Of a stretch of 43,960 nucleotides of DNA, positions 7,690 to 16,599 are shown one piece after another (the stretch's first letter is position 1; every line of letters begins with the position of its first letter). Made by a program: the position numbers and the translations under genes. The stretch is from Lactiplantibacillus xiangfangensis. Lineage in GTDB: Bacteria > Bacillota > Bacilli > Lactobacillales > Lactobacillaceae. The stretch lies in assembly GCF_001438845.1 (NCBI RefSeq), contig NZ_JQCL01000051.1:1-43960 (forward strand). The letters run 5' to 3'. The notes under the pieces are model-generated. The model worked only from the letters and a program-made list of their open reading frames with translations. It did not search any database and was not told where the DNA came from.

Positions 7690-7720
7690 CACCAATTTTT
7701 GGTGCGTGCTTGTCAGCACG
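7690..7720. repeat. Two back-to-back hairpins in an intergenic gap
   Basis: CACCAA-ttt-TTGGTG (7690-7704) is followed without any gap by CGTGCT-tgtc-AGCACG (7705-7720). Neither has a T-run on the + strand. They lie between divergent genes, so they are not needed as terminators, and may be operators or a leader structure. Confidence 0.5.
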
Positions 7721-7790
7721 ACACTAAATGCGTTATGATATTGCTATTGTTTTAATAACTGGAACGATAATACTTTAGAAACGGCGGCGA

Positions 7791-8264
7791 ATGACAGTGC
7801 AGTGGTTAACAAAAGTCTACCGGCGATATCAGTATTTTTGGAAATACGCAATCTTTGGTTTTATGGCCGCACTCGTAAACGTGTTGGCCTTTTGGATTTT
7901 ACATTCTATTTTATTCGAACACTACTTGTTTTCAAACACAATTGCGTGGATTTTGGCCACTTTATTCAGTTTCTTTACCAATAAAGCGGTGGTCTTCCAT
8001 TCTAAATCGACTGACCTTTGGCATTGGTGCCGCGAGTTCATCGGGTTCATGCTGACACGGGGATTATCGTACCTATTTGATACCCTGATTATGTTCGTGG
8101 GAATCTCATTATTGTTCTGGGGACCATTACTGGTCAAAATCATTGACCAAGTCCTCGTGGGGTTGTTTAACTACGGAACCTCGCGCTTGATCTTTATGGA
8201 GCATAATCAAAAGATGCGCATGCGCCGCAATTTAATGAAACGTTTAAGTAATCGCAATTCGTAA
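7791..8264 (+). CDS. GtrA/GtcA family membrane protein
   Basis: A 157-residue protein with four hydrophobic helices and the GtrA pattern: YAIFGFMAALVNVLAFWIL, then the helix containing LATLFSFFTNKAVVF, then RGLSYLFDTLIMFVGI and a fourth helix near KIIDQVLVGLFNYGTSRLIF. Members (Shigella GtrA, Listeria GtcA) are thought to flip undecaprenyl-phosphate-linked sugars across the membrane for O-antigen or teichoic acid glycosylation. No glycosyltransferase is adjacent, but two GT2 genes of the matching kind lie elsewhere in this window. The start at 7791 lacks a good ribosome site (only gcggcga nearby), so initiation may be weak or the start slightly different. Single gene with its own terminator. 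Confidence 0.88.
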   Translation: MTVQWLTKVYRRYQYFWKYAIFGFMAALVNVLAFWILHSILFEHYLFSNTIAWILATLFSFFTNKAVVFHSKSTDLWHWCREFIGFMLTRGLSYLFDTLIMFVGISLLFWGPLLVKIIDQVLVGLFNYGTSRLIFMEHNQKMRMRRNLMKRLSNRNS

Positions 8265-8267
8265 TCT

Positions 8268-8302
8268 GAAGCACCTAGAACTTAAATTCTAGGTGCTTTT
8301 TT
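8268..8302. terminator. Bidirectional terminator
   Basis: AAGCACCTAGAA/TTCTAGGTGCTT is a 12-bp perfect stem with a 6-base loop and a T6 tail on the + strand. It lies between the convergent gtrA-like and yisL-like genes. Confidence 0.88.
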
Positions 8303-8660
8303 AGATCCAATTACCAGTCAGATTCCAGTGCAAGAGCGCACCACAAACCACCGTCACCAAAATACCAAGGCTGAGTAACGCCAGTAGGTGACCCGTGAGA
8401 TGACTCTCTTGTTTACGGGCAAAGGCGACTTCGATTAAACCGATTGTTCCGATACCCAAGACGGCCTTGATTAGCGTCAGCCACCAGTTGCCGGTGAACG
8501 TTTTAGTGGCCAAATAAACGCCCGTTACAATAAGAAGTAAATAGCCAAGCCGACTTAAAATTAAGTAGCGGTTAGCTGATTTGACCGCTTTACGGCTGAG
8601 TCCGAGGGCCACCATGACGGTTAACCACAACCAGCCAATAATATGAATTATGAGAAACAT
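8301..8660 (-). CDS. YisL/DUF1516 (UPF0344) family membrane protein
   Basis: A 119-residue protein with four hydrophobic helices (MFLIIHIIGWLWLTVMV, YLILSRLGYLLLIVTGVY, LIKAVLGIGTIGLIEVAF and LLALLSLGILVTVVCG). The third-helix segment (IGTIGLIE..FARKQ) fits the YisL/UPF0344 family. No function is known for it. The ATG at 8660 is taken because GGAGG lies 8 bases upstream; the frame also opens at a TTG that overlaps this ribosome site. It follows the methionine genes on the same strand with a 70-base gap and may be read from them. Confidence 0.82.
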   Translation of the reverse strand: MFLIIHIIGWLWLTVMVALGLSRKAVKSANRYLILSRLGYLLLIVTGVYLATKTFTGNWWLTLIKAVLGIGTIGLIEVAFARKQESHLTGHLLALLSLGILVTVVCGALLHWNLTGNWI

Positions 8661-8662
8661 CA

Positions 8663-8727
8663 AAAACGCCTCCAAGTTCGCAGTTCATGTCTAATTTTAG
8701 CATGAAAGTGAGCTTTAGAGGCGTTTT
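8663..8727 (-). promoter_or_regulatory. Long-range stem covering the yisL-like ribosome site
   Basis: AAAACGCCTC (plus strand 8663-8672) is perfectly complementary to GAGGCGTTTT (8718-8727), with a 45-base loop. On the minus-strand RNA the second arm is the GAGGCG of the yisL-like ribosome site followed by T5. It could be an attenuating terminator after the methionine operon or a ribosome-site mask. No experiment supports either. Confidence 0.4.
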
Positions 8728-8730
8728 GTT

Positions 8731-10587
8731 TTAATGGGTTGCCGTTAGATTCTTTTGTTGTACGTAGTTCACGAGTTCAATGGCCGTTTTAAAACGATTA
8801 AACGGGATGACAATGTGGACACCGTTAAAGACTTCACAAACTCCATCGATTAATTCTTTGGCAATTTGTAAACCGACTTCCCGTTCATTGCCGTCTAGTT
8901 CTGCTTGTGCCATCCGGTCGCGGACGGTTTTTGGTAGTCGAATACCGTGAACTTCGTGGTGCAGAAATTCAGCGTTGCGTTTGGATACGAGCGGCATGAT
9001 GCCAACGAATACCGGAACGTGAATATTGCTTGCTTTAAGGGCGTCAGCCATGGCGTAAATGTTGGCGAGGTCAAACACTGGCTGGGTAATAATGTAGTCG
9101 CACCCGTACGCGAGTTTACGTTCAATGGACTTAACGGAGACGTCGGTACGATAGGCGTTCGGGTTAAAGGCGCCGGCCACGCGAAAATCGCTGGCTTGCT
9201 TGAGGGATTTTCCAGTCGGACCAATGCCGCTATTGAACTGTTTGATGAGTTTGATGAGCTCAACGGAACGAACGTCACTGACGGAAGTGGCTCCGGGAAA
9301 ATCGCCTAACTTTGCGGGATCACCGGTCACTGCGAGAACGTCATCGATCCCGAGACTGTGTAAGCCCATGATTTCGGACTGAAGGCCAATCAAGTTATGG
9401 TCGCGGGTCGTCAGGTGAACGACTGGAGTGATGCTGTAGTTCAATTTTAACTGTGCGGCAATCGTAACGTTTGCAATCCGCACTTCGGCTAAGGAATTAT
9501 CGGATAGGGTAATCCCATCGACACCGGCGGCTTTCAGTCGTTGTGCGCCCTTAAAAAATTTAGTCGTGTCGAAGTTGCGGGGTGGGTCCATTTCCACCAA
9601 AACGGTTTTAGCCGTTGCAACTTTTGCTAGAAACGGGTGCTGCCCCTTGGCTGGGGCTAATGGCGTGGCTAGCGGCTGATGGGTCGGCGTCCGGTGGTGA
9701 ATGATCGTGCGACTCGTTAATCCGCGAACGGTTGCCGCGGTATGCAACGGTGTCGTGCCACAGCAGCCCCCAATAATGTTCAGTCCTAGCTGTCTGAATC
9801 GTTCCGCGTATTCTTCAAAGTAACTGGGCTCGCCGTCATAAACAACCGCGCCGTCTTGGTCGGTCCCCGGTAACCCGGAGTTGGGGTAGACCGCGAGTTG
9901 AACGTTTTCGGGAATCGCAAGGTGTTCAAACGATTGGGCCAGGTAGTACGGTCCCAGGCGGCAATTGGTGCCGACGACATCGGCGCCCGCCTTGGCGAGT
10001 TGCCGAATAGCCGCGGCAAACGTCGTCCCGTCCCGCAAGACGCCCGGCGCTAGCATTGAAACGTTGGTGATGACCGGTAAATCAGTTTTAGCTTTGACGA
10101 GTCTGAGCGCTGCCAGCAGTTCGGGTAAGGCGTAGTAAGTTTCGAGTAGGATGCCGTCCAACTGATTGGTTGCTAGGAGGGCGTCGAGCTGTTCCGTTAA
10201 ACTAGAAGCGATAGCGGCGGGGGTTGCCCGTTGAATCTCTTGGTCGGTATCACCAGCTAGCCCGCCAATCGTTCCTAAAATGTAGACCGGGTGATCAGCG
10301 TGCTGCCGGGCAGAGTGGGCGATTTGGACCGCCGCCTGATTAATGGCCGTCACTTGGTCTTGTAAGTCGTAGCGGGCTAGTTTTAAACGGTTAGCGGCGT
10401 AGGTGTTCGTCTGAATAATATCGGCCCCCGCACTGATATAGGCTTGATGGACGCGTAAAATCGTGTCGGGGTGGGTTAAGTTCAGATTTTCGAAAGCCGA
10501 TGAGATACCGTAGTTACCATATAAAAGGGTCCCCATGGCACCGTCCGCAACCAGGACGCGTTGTTTGAGTGCTTGTCTTAAATCCAT
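8731..10587 (-). CDS. Bifunctional homocysteine S-methyltransferase / methylenetetrahydrofolate reductase
   Basis: A 618-residue two-domain enzyme of the YitJ type. Residues about 1-295 form a homocysteine methyltransferase barrel beginning VLVADGAMGTLLY, with the zinc-binding cysteines at 209 (GTNCR) and 275-276 (GGCCGTTP). Residues about 328-610 are a MetF-like reductase, from VEMDPPRNFD onward, including DNSLAEVRIAN and DVLAVTGDP. The reductase makes 5-methyl-THF, the methyl donor for MetE next door; the first domain methylates homocysteine, probably from S-methylmethionine or a folate-linked donor. The ATG at 10587 follows AAAGGGG; an upstream GTG lies inside that site. Only 13 bases separate it from metE, so it is the second gene of a T-box-controlled methionine operon. 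Confidence 0.93.
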   Translation of the reverse strand: MDLRQALKQRVLVADGAMGTLLYGNYGISSAFENLNLTHPDTILRVHQAYISAGADIIQTNTYAANRLKLARYDLQDQVTAINQAAVQIAHSARQHADHPVYILGTIGGLAGDTDQEIQRATPAAIASSLTEQLDALLATNQLDGILLETYYALPELLAALRLVKAKTDLPVITNVSMLAPGVLRDGTTFAAAIRQLAKAGADVVGTNCRLGPYYLAQSFEHLAIPENVQLAVYPNSGLPGTDQDGAVVYDGEPSYFEEYAERFRQLGLNIIGGCCGTTPLHTAATVRGLTSRTIIHHRTPTHQPLATPLAPAKGQHPFLAKVATAKTVLVEMDPPRNFDTTKFFKGAQRLKAAGVDGITLSDNSLAEVRIANVTIAAQLKLNYSITPVVHLTTRDHNLIGLQSEIMGLHSLGIDDVLAVTGDPAKLGDFPGATSVSDVRSVELIKLIKQFNSGIGPTGKSLKQASDFRVAGAFNPNAYRTDVSVKSIERKLAYGCDYIITQPVFDLANIYAMADALKASNIHVPVFVGIMPLVSKRNAEFLHHEVHGIRLPKTVRDRMAQAELDGNEREVGLQIAKELIDGVCEVFNGVHIVIPFNRFKTAIELVNYVQQKNLTATH

Positions 10588-10600
10588 AGAAATCACCCCT

Positions 10601-12907
10601 TTACTTGGTAGGCGTGTTCAGTTGCGACTGAATGGCATCACGAGCGGCGACCATGTTGGCCAGTGCGGCGCGAGTTTCGGGCTCTTGTCGTGTCTTTAAG
10701 CCGCAGTCCGGGTTGATCCAAAATTGGTGAACGTCGATGACGCGTAAGGCCCGTTGGATATTGGTTTTGATCTCATCAACACTTGGGACGCGGGGACTGT
10801 GAATATCGTAGACCCCTAAACCGATTTCTTTGTCGTAGCCGGTCGTTTCAAAAGCGCTGATGATTTCGCCGTGTGACCGGGAAGTCTCAATCGAAATAAC
10901 ATCGGCGTCTAAGGCCTTGATGGTTCCAATAATGTCAGCAAAGTTCGAGTAGCACATATGGGTATGAATCTGGGTGTCATTTTGGACGCCGGTCGTTGTG
11001 ATTTTAAAAGAGTAGACGGCTTCGTCTAAGTAGGACTTCCAGTGGCGGGCCTTCAAGGGGAGTCCTTCCCGGAGTGCGGGTTCGTCTACTTGGATAATCT
11101 TAATGCCCGCCTTTTCCAAATTACCCACTTCTTGGCGCAAAGCGAGTGCAATTTGGTTTTGAACCTGGGCCTTAGGGATGTCGTCACGGACGAAGCTCCA
11201 GTTGATGATGGTCAGTGGGGCGGTTAACATCCCTTTGACCGGCTTAGTGGTTAAACTTTGGGCGTAAACTGAAGCGGCAACCGTGATTGGCTGCGTATAG
11301 GCGACGTCACCAAAGATGATTGGTGGCCGAACCCCGCGGGAGCCGTATGATTGAACCCAGCCGTTTTGGGTGGCGTAAAACCCGGTCAGCTTTTGTCCAA
11401 AGTATTCGACCATGTCAGTGCGTTCAAACTCACCGTGCACGAGCACGTCTAAGCCGAGCTGTTCTTGAATTTCAATCCAGCGTTTCGTTTCAGCGTGTAA
11501 AAAGGCTTGGTAGTCTTCATCGGACAGGTTGCCCTTACGCCAAGCTGCGCGTTTAGACCGGACTTCGCTGCTTTGCGGAAAACTCCCAATCGTCGTTGTC
11601 GGTAATAACGGTAAATTTAGCCGGTCGTGTTGTAACTGAATCCGAGTGGCAAACGGAGCCTGGCGTTCAAACGTCTGGTCAGTAAGGTGCGCTTCCGCTT
11701 CACGAACGGCCTGGTTATTGCGGTGACTGGATTGATTGAGGGCATCCAGGTTGGCACGGTTGCGGTCAAAAGCAGCTTGGACGCTGGCAGTCCCCTTATT
11801 GGCCGCGGTGGTCAGGGTACTGAGTTCAGCTAACTTTTGGTCCGCAAAAGCTAAGCCACCGAGTAAAACGGGATCGGCTTTCGTCTCATTAGCGGTCGTG
11901 ATTGGCACGTGTAGCAAGGAGTTGGCTGGTTGTAACCACAGGTGGTCACTAGGGACAACTGCTAATAGTTGTTGAATGAGGGCTAGTTTGGCTGATAAAT
12001 CGGACACCCAGACGTTGTGACCGTCAATGATGCCGGCTGCGAGAACTTTGTCAGTTGGAAAACCACGTTGTAAAAGATCGGTTAAGTTTTCACCGTGGTC
12101 GTGGACGAGGTCTAACCCGATGGCTTGAACCGGTAGCGTGACGATCTGATCATATAAATCTAAGCTGTCAAAATAAGTTTGTAATTCGATGTTCAACGTT
12201 GGGGCCGCTGCGTGTAGTTGTGTCAAAGCTTCCTTATAAGGTCTGAGTTCAGCTGACTGCGTAGTTTTGACGAGGGTTGGTTCGTCTAGTTGAATCCATT
12301 GGACGCCAGCTGCGGCCAACTCTTGAAAGACTTGCACGTAGAGTGGCAGCAGTTGGGGAAGCAGTTCGGTGACTGCCGCGTCGTCTAAGTATTGGCCATT
12401 ACGTTTACCGAGTTTTAAGAATGAGACGGGCCCTAAAATAACGGGCTTACCGGTAATACCGAGCTCATCTTTGGCTTCCTGGTAGTAGCGCAGCCACCGG
12501 TTATCTAATAATTGGAAGTGGACGTCGTCAAATTCGGGCACGATGTAGTGGTAGTTGATATTGAACCATTTCGTCATTTCAGAAGCCACCGCATCCTTTG
12601 TGCCGCGGGCGAGGGCGTAATAATCGTGTAAATCAAGTTGCTGGTCAAAGTGACCATAGCGGGCGGGGATGACCCCAAAAGCCGCAATCGTATCGAGCAC
12701 GTGGTCATAGTCGGAGTTATCGGCGACTGGAATGAGGTCAATGCCTAACGCTTGTTGTTTTTTGAGGTTAGCTAACCGGAGTTGTTTGGCCTGCGCGTGG
12801 AACGCGGTGGTATCCAGTTGTCCTTTCCAAAAGTGTTCCAATAAGTGTTTCCATTCGCGATGTTCGCCCAAGCGGGGGTACCCTAAATTACTACTAATAA
12901 CAGTCAT
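10601..12907 (-). CDS. metE: Cobalamin-independent methionine synthase MetE
   Basis: A 768-residue protein (family about 755-770) that transfers a methyl group from 5-methyltetrahydropteroyl-polyglutamate to homocysteine. The N-terminal half starts [16 protein letters not shown], and the catalytic half has [15 protein letters not shown] and [10 protein letters not shown]. The zinc ligands are visible in HTHMCYSNF (His and Cys, near residue 650), a downstream Glu in SIETSRSH, and NPDCGLKTR (Cys, near 730). The ATG at 12907 follows AAAGGAG; the frame opens three codons earlier. It is the first gene of the operon with the MTHFR fusion, which supplies its methyl donor, and is read through a Met-type T-box leader. 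Confidence 0.97.
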   Translation of the reverse strand: MTVISSNLGYPRLGEHREWKHLLEHFWKGQLDTTAFHAQAKQLRLANLKKQQALGIDLIPVADNSDYDHVLDTIAAFGVIPARYGHFDQQLDLHDYYALARGTKDAVASEMTKWFNINYHYIVPEFDDVHFQLLDNRWLRYYQEAKDELGITGKPVILGPVSFLKLGKRNGQYLDDAAVTELLPQLLPLYVQVFQELAAAGVQWIQLDEPTLVKTTQSAELRPYKEALTQLHAAAPTLNIELQTYFDSLDLYDQIVTLPVQAIGLDLVHDHGENLTDLLQRGFPTDKVLAAGIIDGHNVWVSDLSAKLALIQQLLAVVPSDHLWLQPANSLLHVPITTANETKADPVLLGGLAFADQKLAELSTLTTAANKGTASVQAAFDRNRANLDALNQSSHRNNQAVREAEAHLTDQTFERQAPFATRIQLQHDRLNLPLLPTTTIGSFPQSSEVRSKRAAWRKGNLSDEDYQAFLHAETKRWIEIQEQLGLDVLVHGEFERTDMVEYFGQKLTGFYATQNGWVQSYGSRGVRPPIIFGDVAYTQPITVAASVYAQSLTTKPVKGMLTAPLTIINWSFVRDDIPKAQVQNQIALALRQEVGNLEKAGIKIIQVDEPALREGLPLKARHWKSYLDEAVYSFKITTTGVQNDTQIHTHMCYSNFADIIGTIKALDADVISIETSRSHGEIISAFETTGYDKEIGLGVYDIHSPRVPSVDEIKTNIQRALRVIDVHQFWINPDCGLKTRQEPETRAALANMVAARDAIQSQLNTPTK

Positions 12908-12934
12908 AATGACCACTCCTTTAATTTAGTGAGA

Positions 12935-13200
12935 ATAAAAAACGGCAACTTCGTCTCAAAAGGACGAAGTTGCCGTTCGCGGTACCACCTTAGTTTATCA
13001 ATACCTCACGATATTGATCTTATCCCGTACATTTCATACGGTAGCTGGGTAACAGGAGCTGGCTGTCATCACCTAGCAAATGCTCGGCGGTGCCGTTTAG
13101 AGGCCATTTTCATCAAGTGCTCGCCGACCTGGTTTCCACTATTCCAGGCTCACTGAACGGGATTGCAAGACTACTTTCCTCATCAAGACGTTCTATAATT
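12935..13200 (-). promoter_or_regulatory. T-box leader for methionine (metE operon)
   Basis: On the minus strand, the leader ends with the T-box core GGTGGTACCGCG (plus 12978-12989). It is followed by a 12-bp terminator hairpin GGCAACTTCGTC/GACGAAGTTGCC (plus 12944-12974) and a T6 tail. Stem I near its start carries GGAAAGTAG, an S-turn-like AGTA. Its other side has GATGAAAATGGCC, where GAA-A-ATG places an AUG methionine codon in the specifier position (plus 13105-13107). Uncharged tRNA-Met would stabilise the antiterminator and turn on metE. The specifier fits the downstream genes. Confidence 0.93.
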
Positions 13201-13212
13201 ATGCTTGATTAG

Positions 13213-13241
13213 AAAATACCACCATAATCTCATTTGGTCAA
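13213..13241 (-). promoter_or_regulatory. Promoter of the metE T-box transcript
   Basis: On the minus strand TTGACC (plus 13236-13241), a 17-base spacer, then TATTTT (plus 13213-13218), just ahead of the T-box leader. From here to 13412 the sequence is AT-rich and shows nothing else recognisable. Confidence 0.75.
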
Positions 13242-13412
13242 ACAAAAATTTAATCGTTTGCTCATTTAGATGAATTGATATTATTTTACTTATATCACGT
13301 TGTGAGCTGTCTTGGGTGCCAATTTAGGCTAGCTTGACTAATTATAGAAGATTAATAAATTATTCTTCAATTTTTAATTTATATTTTCTAATTAAAGGTT
13401 GGAAGGTGAATT

Positions 13413-14204
13413 TTAACGGTTGGTTAGGTACATTTGGCGGAGCTGTTGCTGTTTGGCCGGGGTGAGACCTAAGCGTCGGAGAAAATTAGTTAGTGACCCG
13501 TATTGATGATTGATTTCTTGGTAGGCGGCGTTAAGGTTCGCGGCCGTGACGTGTTTAAATGGTTGATTAGGCTTGGCGGGATCTTTGAAAGCGAGCCGGG
13601 ACCCCCGAGCGAGATTGACGTTTGAGTACAAGTAGTTTTGCAGGATGGTCTTTTTAGAAACGCCTAACGCGGATAAAATCAGCATCGTCGCAACTCCCGT
13701 TCGGTCTTTCCCGTACGTGCAGTGGTACAGCAAAGCGCCGCTATGATTGGTCAGGAGTTGGTGGAACAGGGCCGTGTATCCGCGACGTGCAACGGGGGTG
13801 GAGACGAGGTCGCGGTAGTATTGAAGCGTGTTGCCCGTTACCTGACCGTTAGCGACCACGCTGTCTTGGTCGTAAGCCGCATTTGCGAGTTCCACATCCG
13901 GTGCCGCTTGAATCTCATTACGGGCACGCAGGTCGGCGACCACTTTGACCTGGTAGTGGTTGGCCAAAATTTTAGTGTCCGCTTTTGTGAGGTGCGTCAA
14001 CTGATTACTGCGAATCAAACGGTGGGCTTTAATTTTACGGCCGTTAGTTGTTGTGATTCCGCCCAAGTCTTGGACGTTGCTACCACCTTGGAGACTAATA
14101 TGTTGACCATACGTGGTACTGATGGGGGCGGCTTGTGCCGTACAGCCTGTCAGTAAGCCGGTGGCCAGGAGAACGAGCGTTAATCGTTGTAGAAATTGTC
14201 GCAT
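13413..14204 (-). CDS. Secreted lipoprotein tyrosine phosphatase (Y_phosphatase3 family)
   Basis: A 263-residue exported protein-tyrosine/serine phosphatase. The N-terminus is a lipoprotein signal with lipobox LLTGC (Cys21). The catalytic P-loop HCTYGKDRTG is at 161-170, with nucleophile Cys162 and Arg168. The family's NVQDLGGI motif is at 43-50 and DLRARNE, the likely general-acid region, is near 91-97. These proteins are relatives of LipA/IphP-type phosphatases that act on phosphotyrosine or phosphoinositides outside the cell. A single gene with no operon partner; the natural substrate cannot be read from the sequence. Confidence 0.92.
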   Translation of the reverse strand: MRQFLQRLTLVLLATGLLTGCTAQAAPISTTYGQHISLQGGSNVQDLGGITTTNGRKIKAHRLIRSNQLTHLTKADTKILANHYQVKVVADLRARNEIQAAPDVELANAAYDQDSVVANGQVTGNTLQYYRDLVSTPVARRGYTALFHQLLTNHSGALLYHCTYGKDRTGVATMLILSALGVSKKTILQNYLYSNVNLARGSRLAFKDPAKPNQPFKHVTAANLNAAYQEINHQYGSLTNFLRRLGLTPAKQQQLRQMYLTNR

Positions 14205-14488
14205 AATATCACACTCCCAAATGATTTGGCTTTAGTATAGTTGCTTTTATTAGTCGTAACGTCGTGGGGGACTTCCTTTGTGCGGTAGGCTAATTTATTA
14301 CAATTATTGGGGAACGAATTCAGCAAAATGCGGATAAATGGTCATAAAAATAAGTACTTTAATATTTTCGGGTAAATCACTAGTATTCCCCATCTAAAGT
14401 TGATATACTAGCAAAGTTTGCTTAGCAGTTCGTCGATGTTGAAAACGGTTGCTTGGCTACCATCTTAATATATGAAAGGGGTGCGAAA

Positions 14489-15880
14489 ATGAACGATTTA
14501 ACAAAAGGGAAACCGTTAAAACTAATTTTTTGGTTTACGATTCCGTTACTAATCGGAAACATTTTTCAGCAATTTTACAGTTTATCAGACACACTGATCG
14601 TGGGACAGACGTTAGGCGTTAAAGCCTTAGCTGCCGTTGGGTCAACTGGTAGTGTCCAGTTCTTAATCATTGGGTTCGCTCAAGGACTCACGGCCGGACT
14701 TTCAATACTAACGGCCCAGTACTTTGGTGCCAAAGATTATAAGGGCGTTCGGCGTAGTTTTGCCATCAGTATTGTGGTTAGTCTGATTGTTGGGATGATC
14801 TTAACGATTTTGTCCATGTTCTTTGTGGATCATATCCTAGTCCTGATGCAGACACCACCAGACATCATGAATGATGCACGGACCTTTTTACAGATCATGC
14901 TGGGCGGGATGCTAGCCCCGATTGCGTTTAACTTGTTATCAAACATTATTCGTGCCCTGGGAGATAGTCGGACGCCGTTATGGTTTTTAATTATTAGTTC
15001 GTTAATTAACATTGGATTGGAACTTCTATTCATTTTAGGTTTCCATTGGGGCATTGCGGGTGCCGGTTGGGCGACCATCTTGGCACAGTTGATTGCAACG
15101 GTGATGTGTTTGGTTTACATCATTTTAAAAGTGCCGATTTTGCACATTGGCCGTCGTCATTTCAAGTTGGTATGGTCAGAAGTTAAGGCCCACTTGAACG
15201 TCGGGTTACCGATGGCATTTCAAATGTCAATCATTGCGATTGGAACGATTGTTTTGCAAGCTGCACTGAACAGTCTTGGGACTAATTCAGTGGCCGCAAC
15301 CACGGCTGCTCAAAAGATTGACCAGGTGGCGACCCAACCACTAATGTCGTTTGGTGTGACGATGGCAACCTTTGCCGCCCAAAACTTTGGGGCCCACAAG
15401 TATGAGCGAATCATCAAAGGGGTCAAACAGACGATGTGGCTGTCGGGAAGTTTTAGTGTCGCCGCTGGGTTGATCGAAATTATTTGGGGCAAACAGTTAG
15501 TTGGCTTATTCGTTGGTCATCAAGACATGGCCGTTTTGAACTTGTCACAGACATACTTCAACATTATCGGAAGTACTTATATTTTCCTTTCAATGCTCTT
15601 CATTATGCGGAATACGCTTCAAGGGTTGGGCCGCAGTGCGATTCCAACCTTAGCGGGGGCGGCGGAACTGTTCATGCGGGTCTTTGCGGCCTTGATTTTA
15701 GTTCGCCTTTTGGCTTATCCTGGGGCTTGTATGTCGGAACCCTTGGCCTGGATCGGGTCATGTGCCGTGTTACTGCCAGCGTACGTCAAAGCCGTTCGCG
15801 AACTGCGTCAACGGTCTAAGGACGAACAAGTGACCAACGGGGAAGCTGAATCAACGTTAGAAAATACCGTAAAAGAGTAA
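14489..15880 (+). CDS. MATE family multidrug efflux transporter
   Basis: A 463-residue, twelve-helix membrane protein of the MATE family (NorM/MepA/DinF), which exports cationic drugs using Na+ or H+. It starts LTKGKPLKLIFWFTIPLLIGNIF and carries the family's FQQFYSLSDTLIVGQTLG and PLMSFGVTMATFAAQNFGA segments in its two six-helix halves. The ATG at 14489 follows AAAGGGGTG; a longer frame from 14453 has no ribosome site. The upstream 285-base gap has a TATACT -10-like hexamer at 14404-14409 but no good -35. The last 20 residues are hydrophilic. The likely natural substrate is unknown. Confidence 0.93.
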   Translation: MNDLTKGKPLKLIFWFTIPLLIGNIFQQFYSLSDTLIVGQTLGVKALAAVGSTGSVQFLIIGFAQGLTAGLSILTAQYFGAKDYKGVRRSFAISIVVSLIVGMILTILSMFFVDHILVLMQTPPDIMNDARTFLQIMLGGMLAPIAFNLLSNIIRALGDSRTPLWFLIISSLINIGLELLFILGFHWGIAGAGWATILAQLIATVMCLVYIILKVPILHIGRRHFKLVWSEVKAHLNVGLPMAFQMSIIAIGTIVLQAALNSLGTNSVAATTAAQKIDQVATQPLMSFGVTMATFAAQNFGAHKYERIIKGVKQTMWLSGSFSVAAGLIEIIWGKQLVGLFVGHQDMAVLNLSQTYFNIIGSTYIFLSMLFIMRNTLQGLGRSAIPTLAGAAELFMRVFAALILVRLLAYPGACMSEPLAWIGSCAVLLPAYVKAVRELRQRSKDEQVTNGEAESTLENTVKE

Positions 15881-15947
15881 TTTGGGCTTGCATGCGCGGA
15901 ACTTTTTTGATAATATTTGTTATCAATTTTAATTAAGGAGTTATCAC

Positions 15948-16193
15948 ATGGCTGTAGAATTAAAAATTGGCGATTACGTCCAAGGTAAGAAATTTGCTTC
16001 ACTGGAACACGACTTTAAAGGTGAAATCGAAAAAGTGTATGAAAATTCAGTCTTGATTTTAATCAAGGAATTCACTAAATCCGATGAACCAGTCGTGAAT
16101 GAATATAATCACCGTGCAGTTGTTCGCAAGGGTGATGCAAAACTCATCAAGGCCGCACCTCAGCCAGTCAAAGTTCCAGAACCAGAAGCATAA
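15948..16193 (+). CDS. DUF2187 family protein
   Basis: An 81-residue soluble protein with a strong ribosome site (AAGGAG before the ATG). The pattern LKIGDYVQGKKFASLEHDFKGEIEKVYENSVLILI matches the small DUF2187 family of Firmicutes, a KOW/SH3-like barrel thought to bind nucleic acid or ribosome-related partners. The tail ends in a proline- and acid-rich stretch (QPVKVPEPEA). Single gene just upstream of two tRNA genes. Function not established. Confidence 0.82.
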   Translation: MAVELKIGDYVQGKKFASLEHDFKGEIEKVYENSVLILIKEFTKSDEPVVNEYNHRAVVRKGDAKLIKAAPQPVKVPEPEA

Positions 16194-16256
16194 AAAATTT
16201 ATAAATAACCATGACAACGGAAAAAATGTATGCTATACTAATTTCTGTTGTCGAAT

Positions 16257-16327
16257 GCGGGTGTAGTTTAGTGGTAAAATTCAAGCTTCCCAAGCTTGCG
16301 TCGCGAGTCCGATTCTCGTCACCCGCT
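16257..16327 (+). tRNA. tRNA-Gly(CCC)
   Basis: 71 nt, acceptor GCGGGTG/CACCCGC with discriminator T. The anticodon arm CAAGC-TTCCCAA-GCTTG gives CCC, and the T loop is in AGTCCGATTCT. No CCA is encoded. CCC is the rarer of the glycine isoacceptors. Confidence 0.92.
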
Positions 16328-16371
16328 TTAGTTTCAATACGGAGCAGTCGCGCACAGCTCCCGTAACCCAT

Positions 16372-16446
16372 GGTCCGTTGGTCTAGTTGGTTTAGGACGC
16401 CTGCCTGTCACGCAGGAGATCACGAGTTCGAGTCTCGTACGGACCG
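16372..16446 (+). tRNA. tRNA-Asp(GTC)
   Basis: 75 nt, acceptor GGTCCGT/ACGGACC with discriminator G. The anticodon arm CTGC-CTGTCAC-GCAG gives GTC, and the T arm contains GAGTTCGAGTCTC. It follows tRNA-Gly by 44 bases, so they are probably co-transcribed. Confidence 0.95.
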
Positions 16447-16451
16447 TCATT

Positions 16452-16478
16452 AAGGCATTCAGTTGAATGTCTTTTTTT
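16452..16478 (+). terminator. Terminator of the tRNA-Gly/tRNA-Asp transcript
   Basis: AAGGCATTCA/TGAATGTCTT stem with a tiny loop and a T7 tail directly after tRNA-Asp. Confidence 0.8.
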
Positions 16479-16553
16479 GTAGCTTTCAACCGGTGGCTAC
16501 CAGGCTGCTTAAAAGTGGGCATTGCACACCAAGGTATGGTTTTAGCGTTATGC

Positions 16554-16582
16554 TAGTCAAAGTTAGTAAAGTCTGTTATACT
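16554..16582 (+). promoter_or_regulatory. Promoter of argS
   Basis: TAGTCA, a 17-base spacer, then TATACT at 16577-16582, placed just before the argS T-box leader. Confidence 0.6.
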
Positions 16583-16599
16583 AACGCTTGGTTAAATTT

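Noticed and set aside
8895-9309. 120-127-residue frames on both strands
   Set aside because: Shadows of the MTHFR domain.
12929-13156. 75-residue plus-strand frame before metE
   Set aside because: It lies wholly inside the antisense of the metE T-box leader.
13722-14156. 144-residue plus-strand frame
   Set aside because: Antisense shadow of the tyrosine phosphatase gene, whose motifs are unmistakable.
15484-15819. 111-residue plus-strand frame
   Set aside because: Out-of-frame reading within the MATE transporter gene.
16168-16522. Two minus-strand frames of 67 and 62 residues
   Set aside because: They run antisense through tRNA-Gly and tRNA-Asp and contain the typical translated-tRNA strings.
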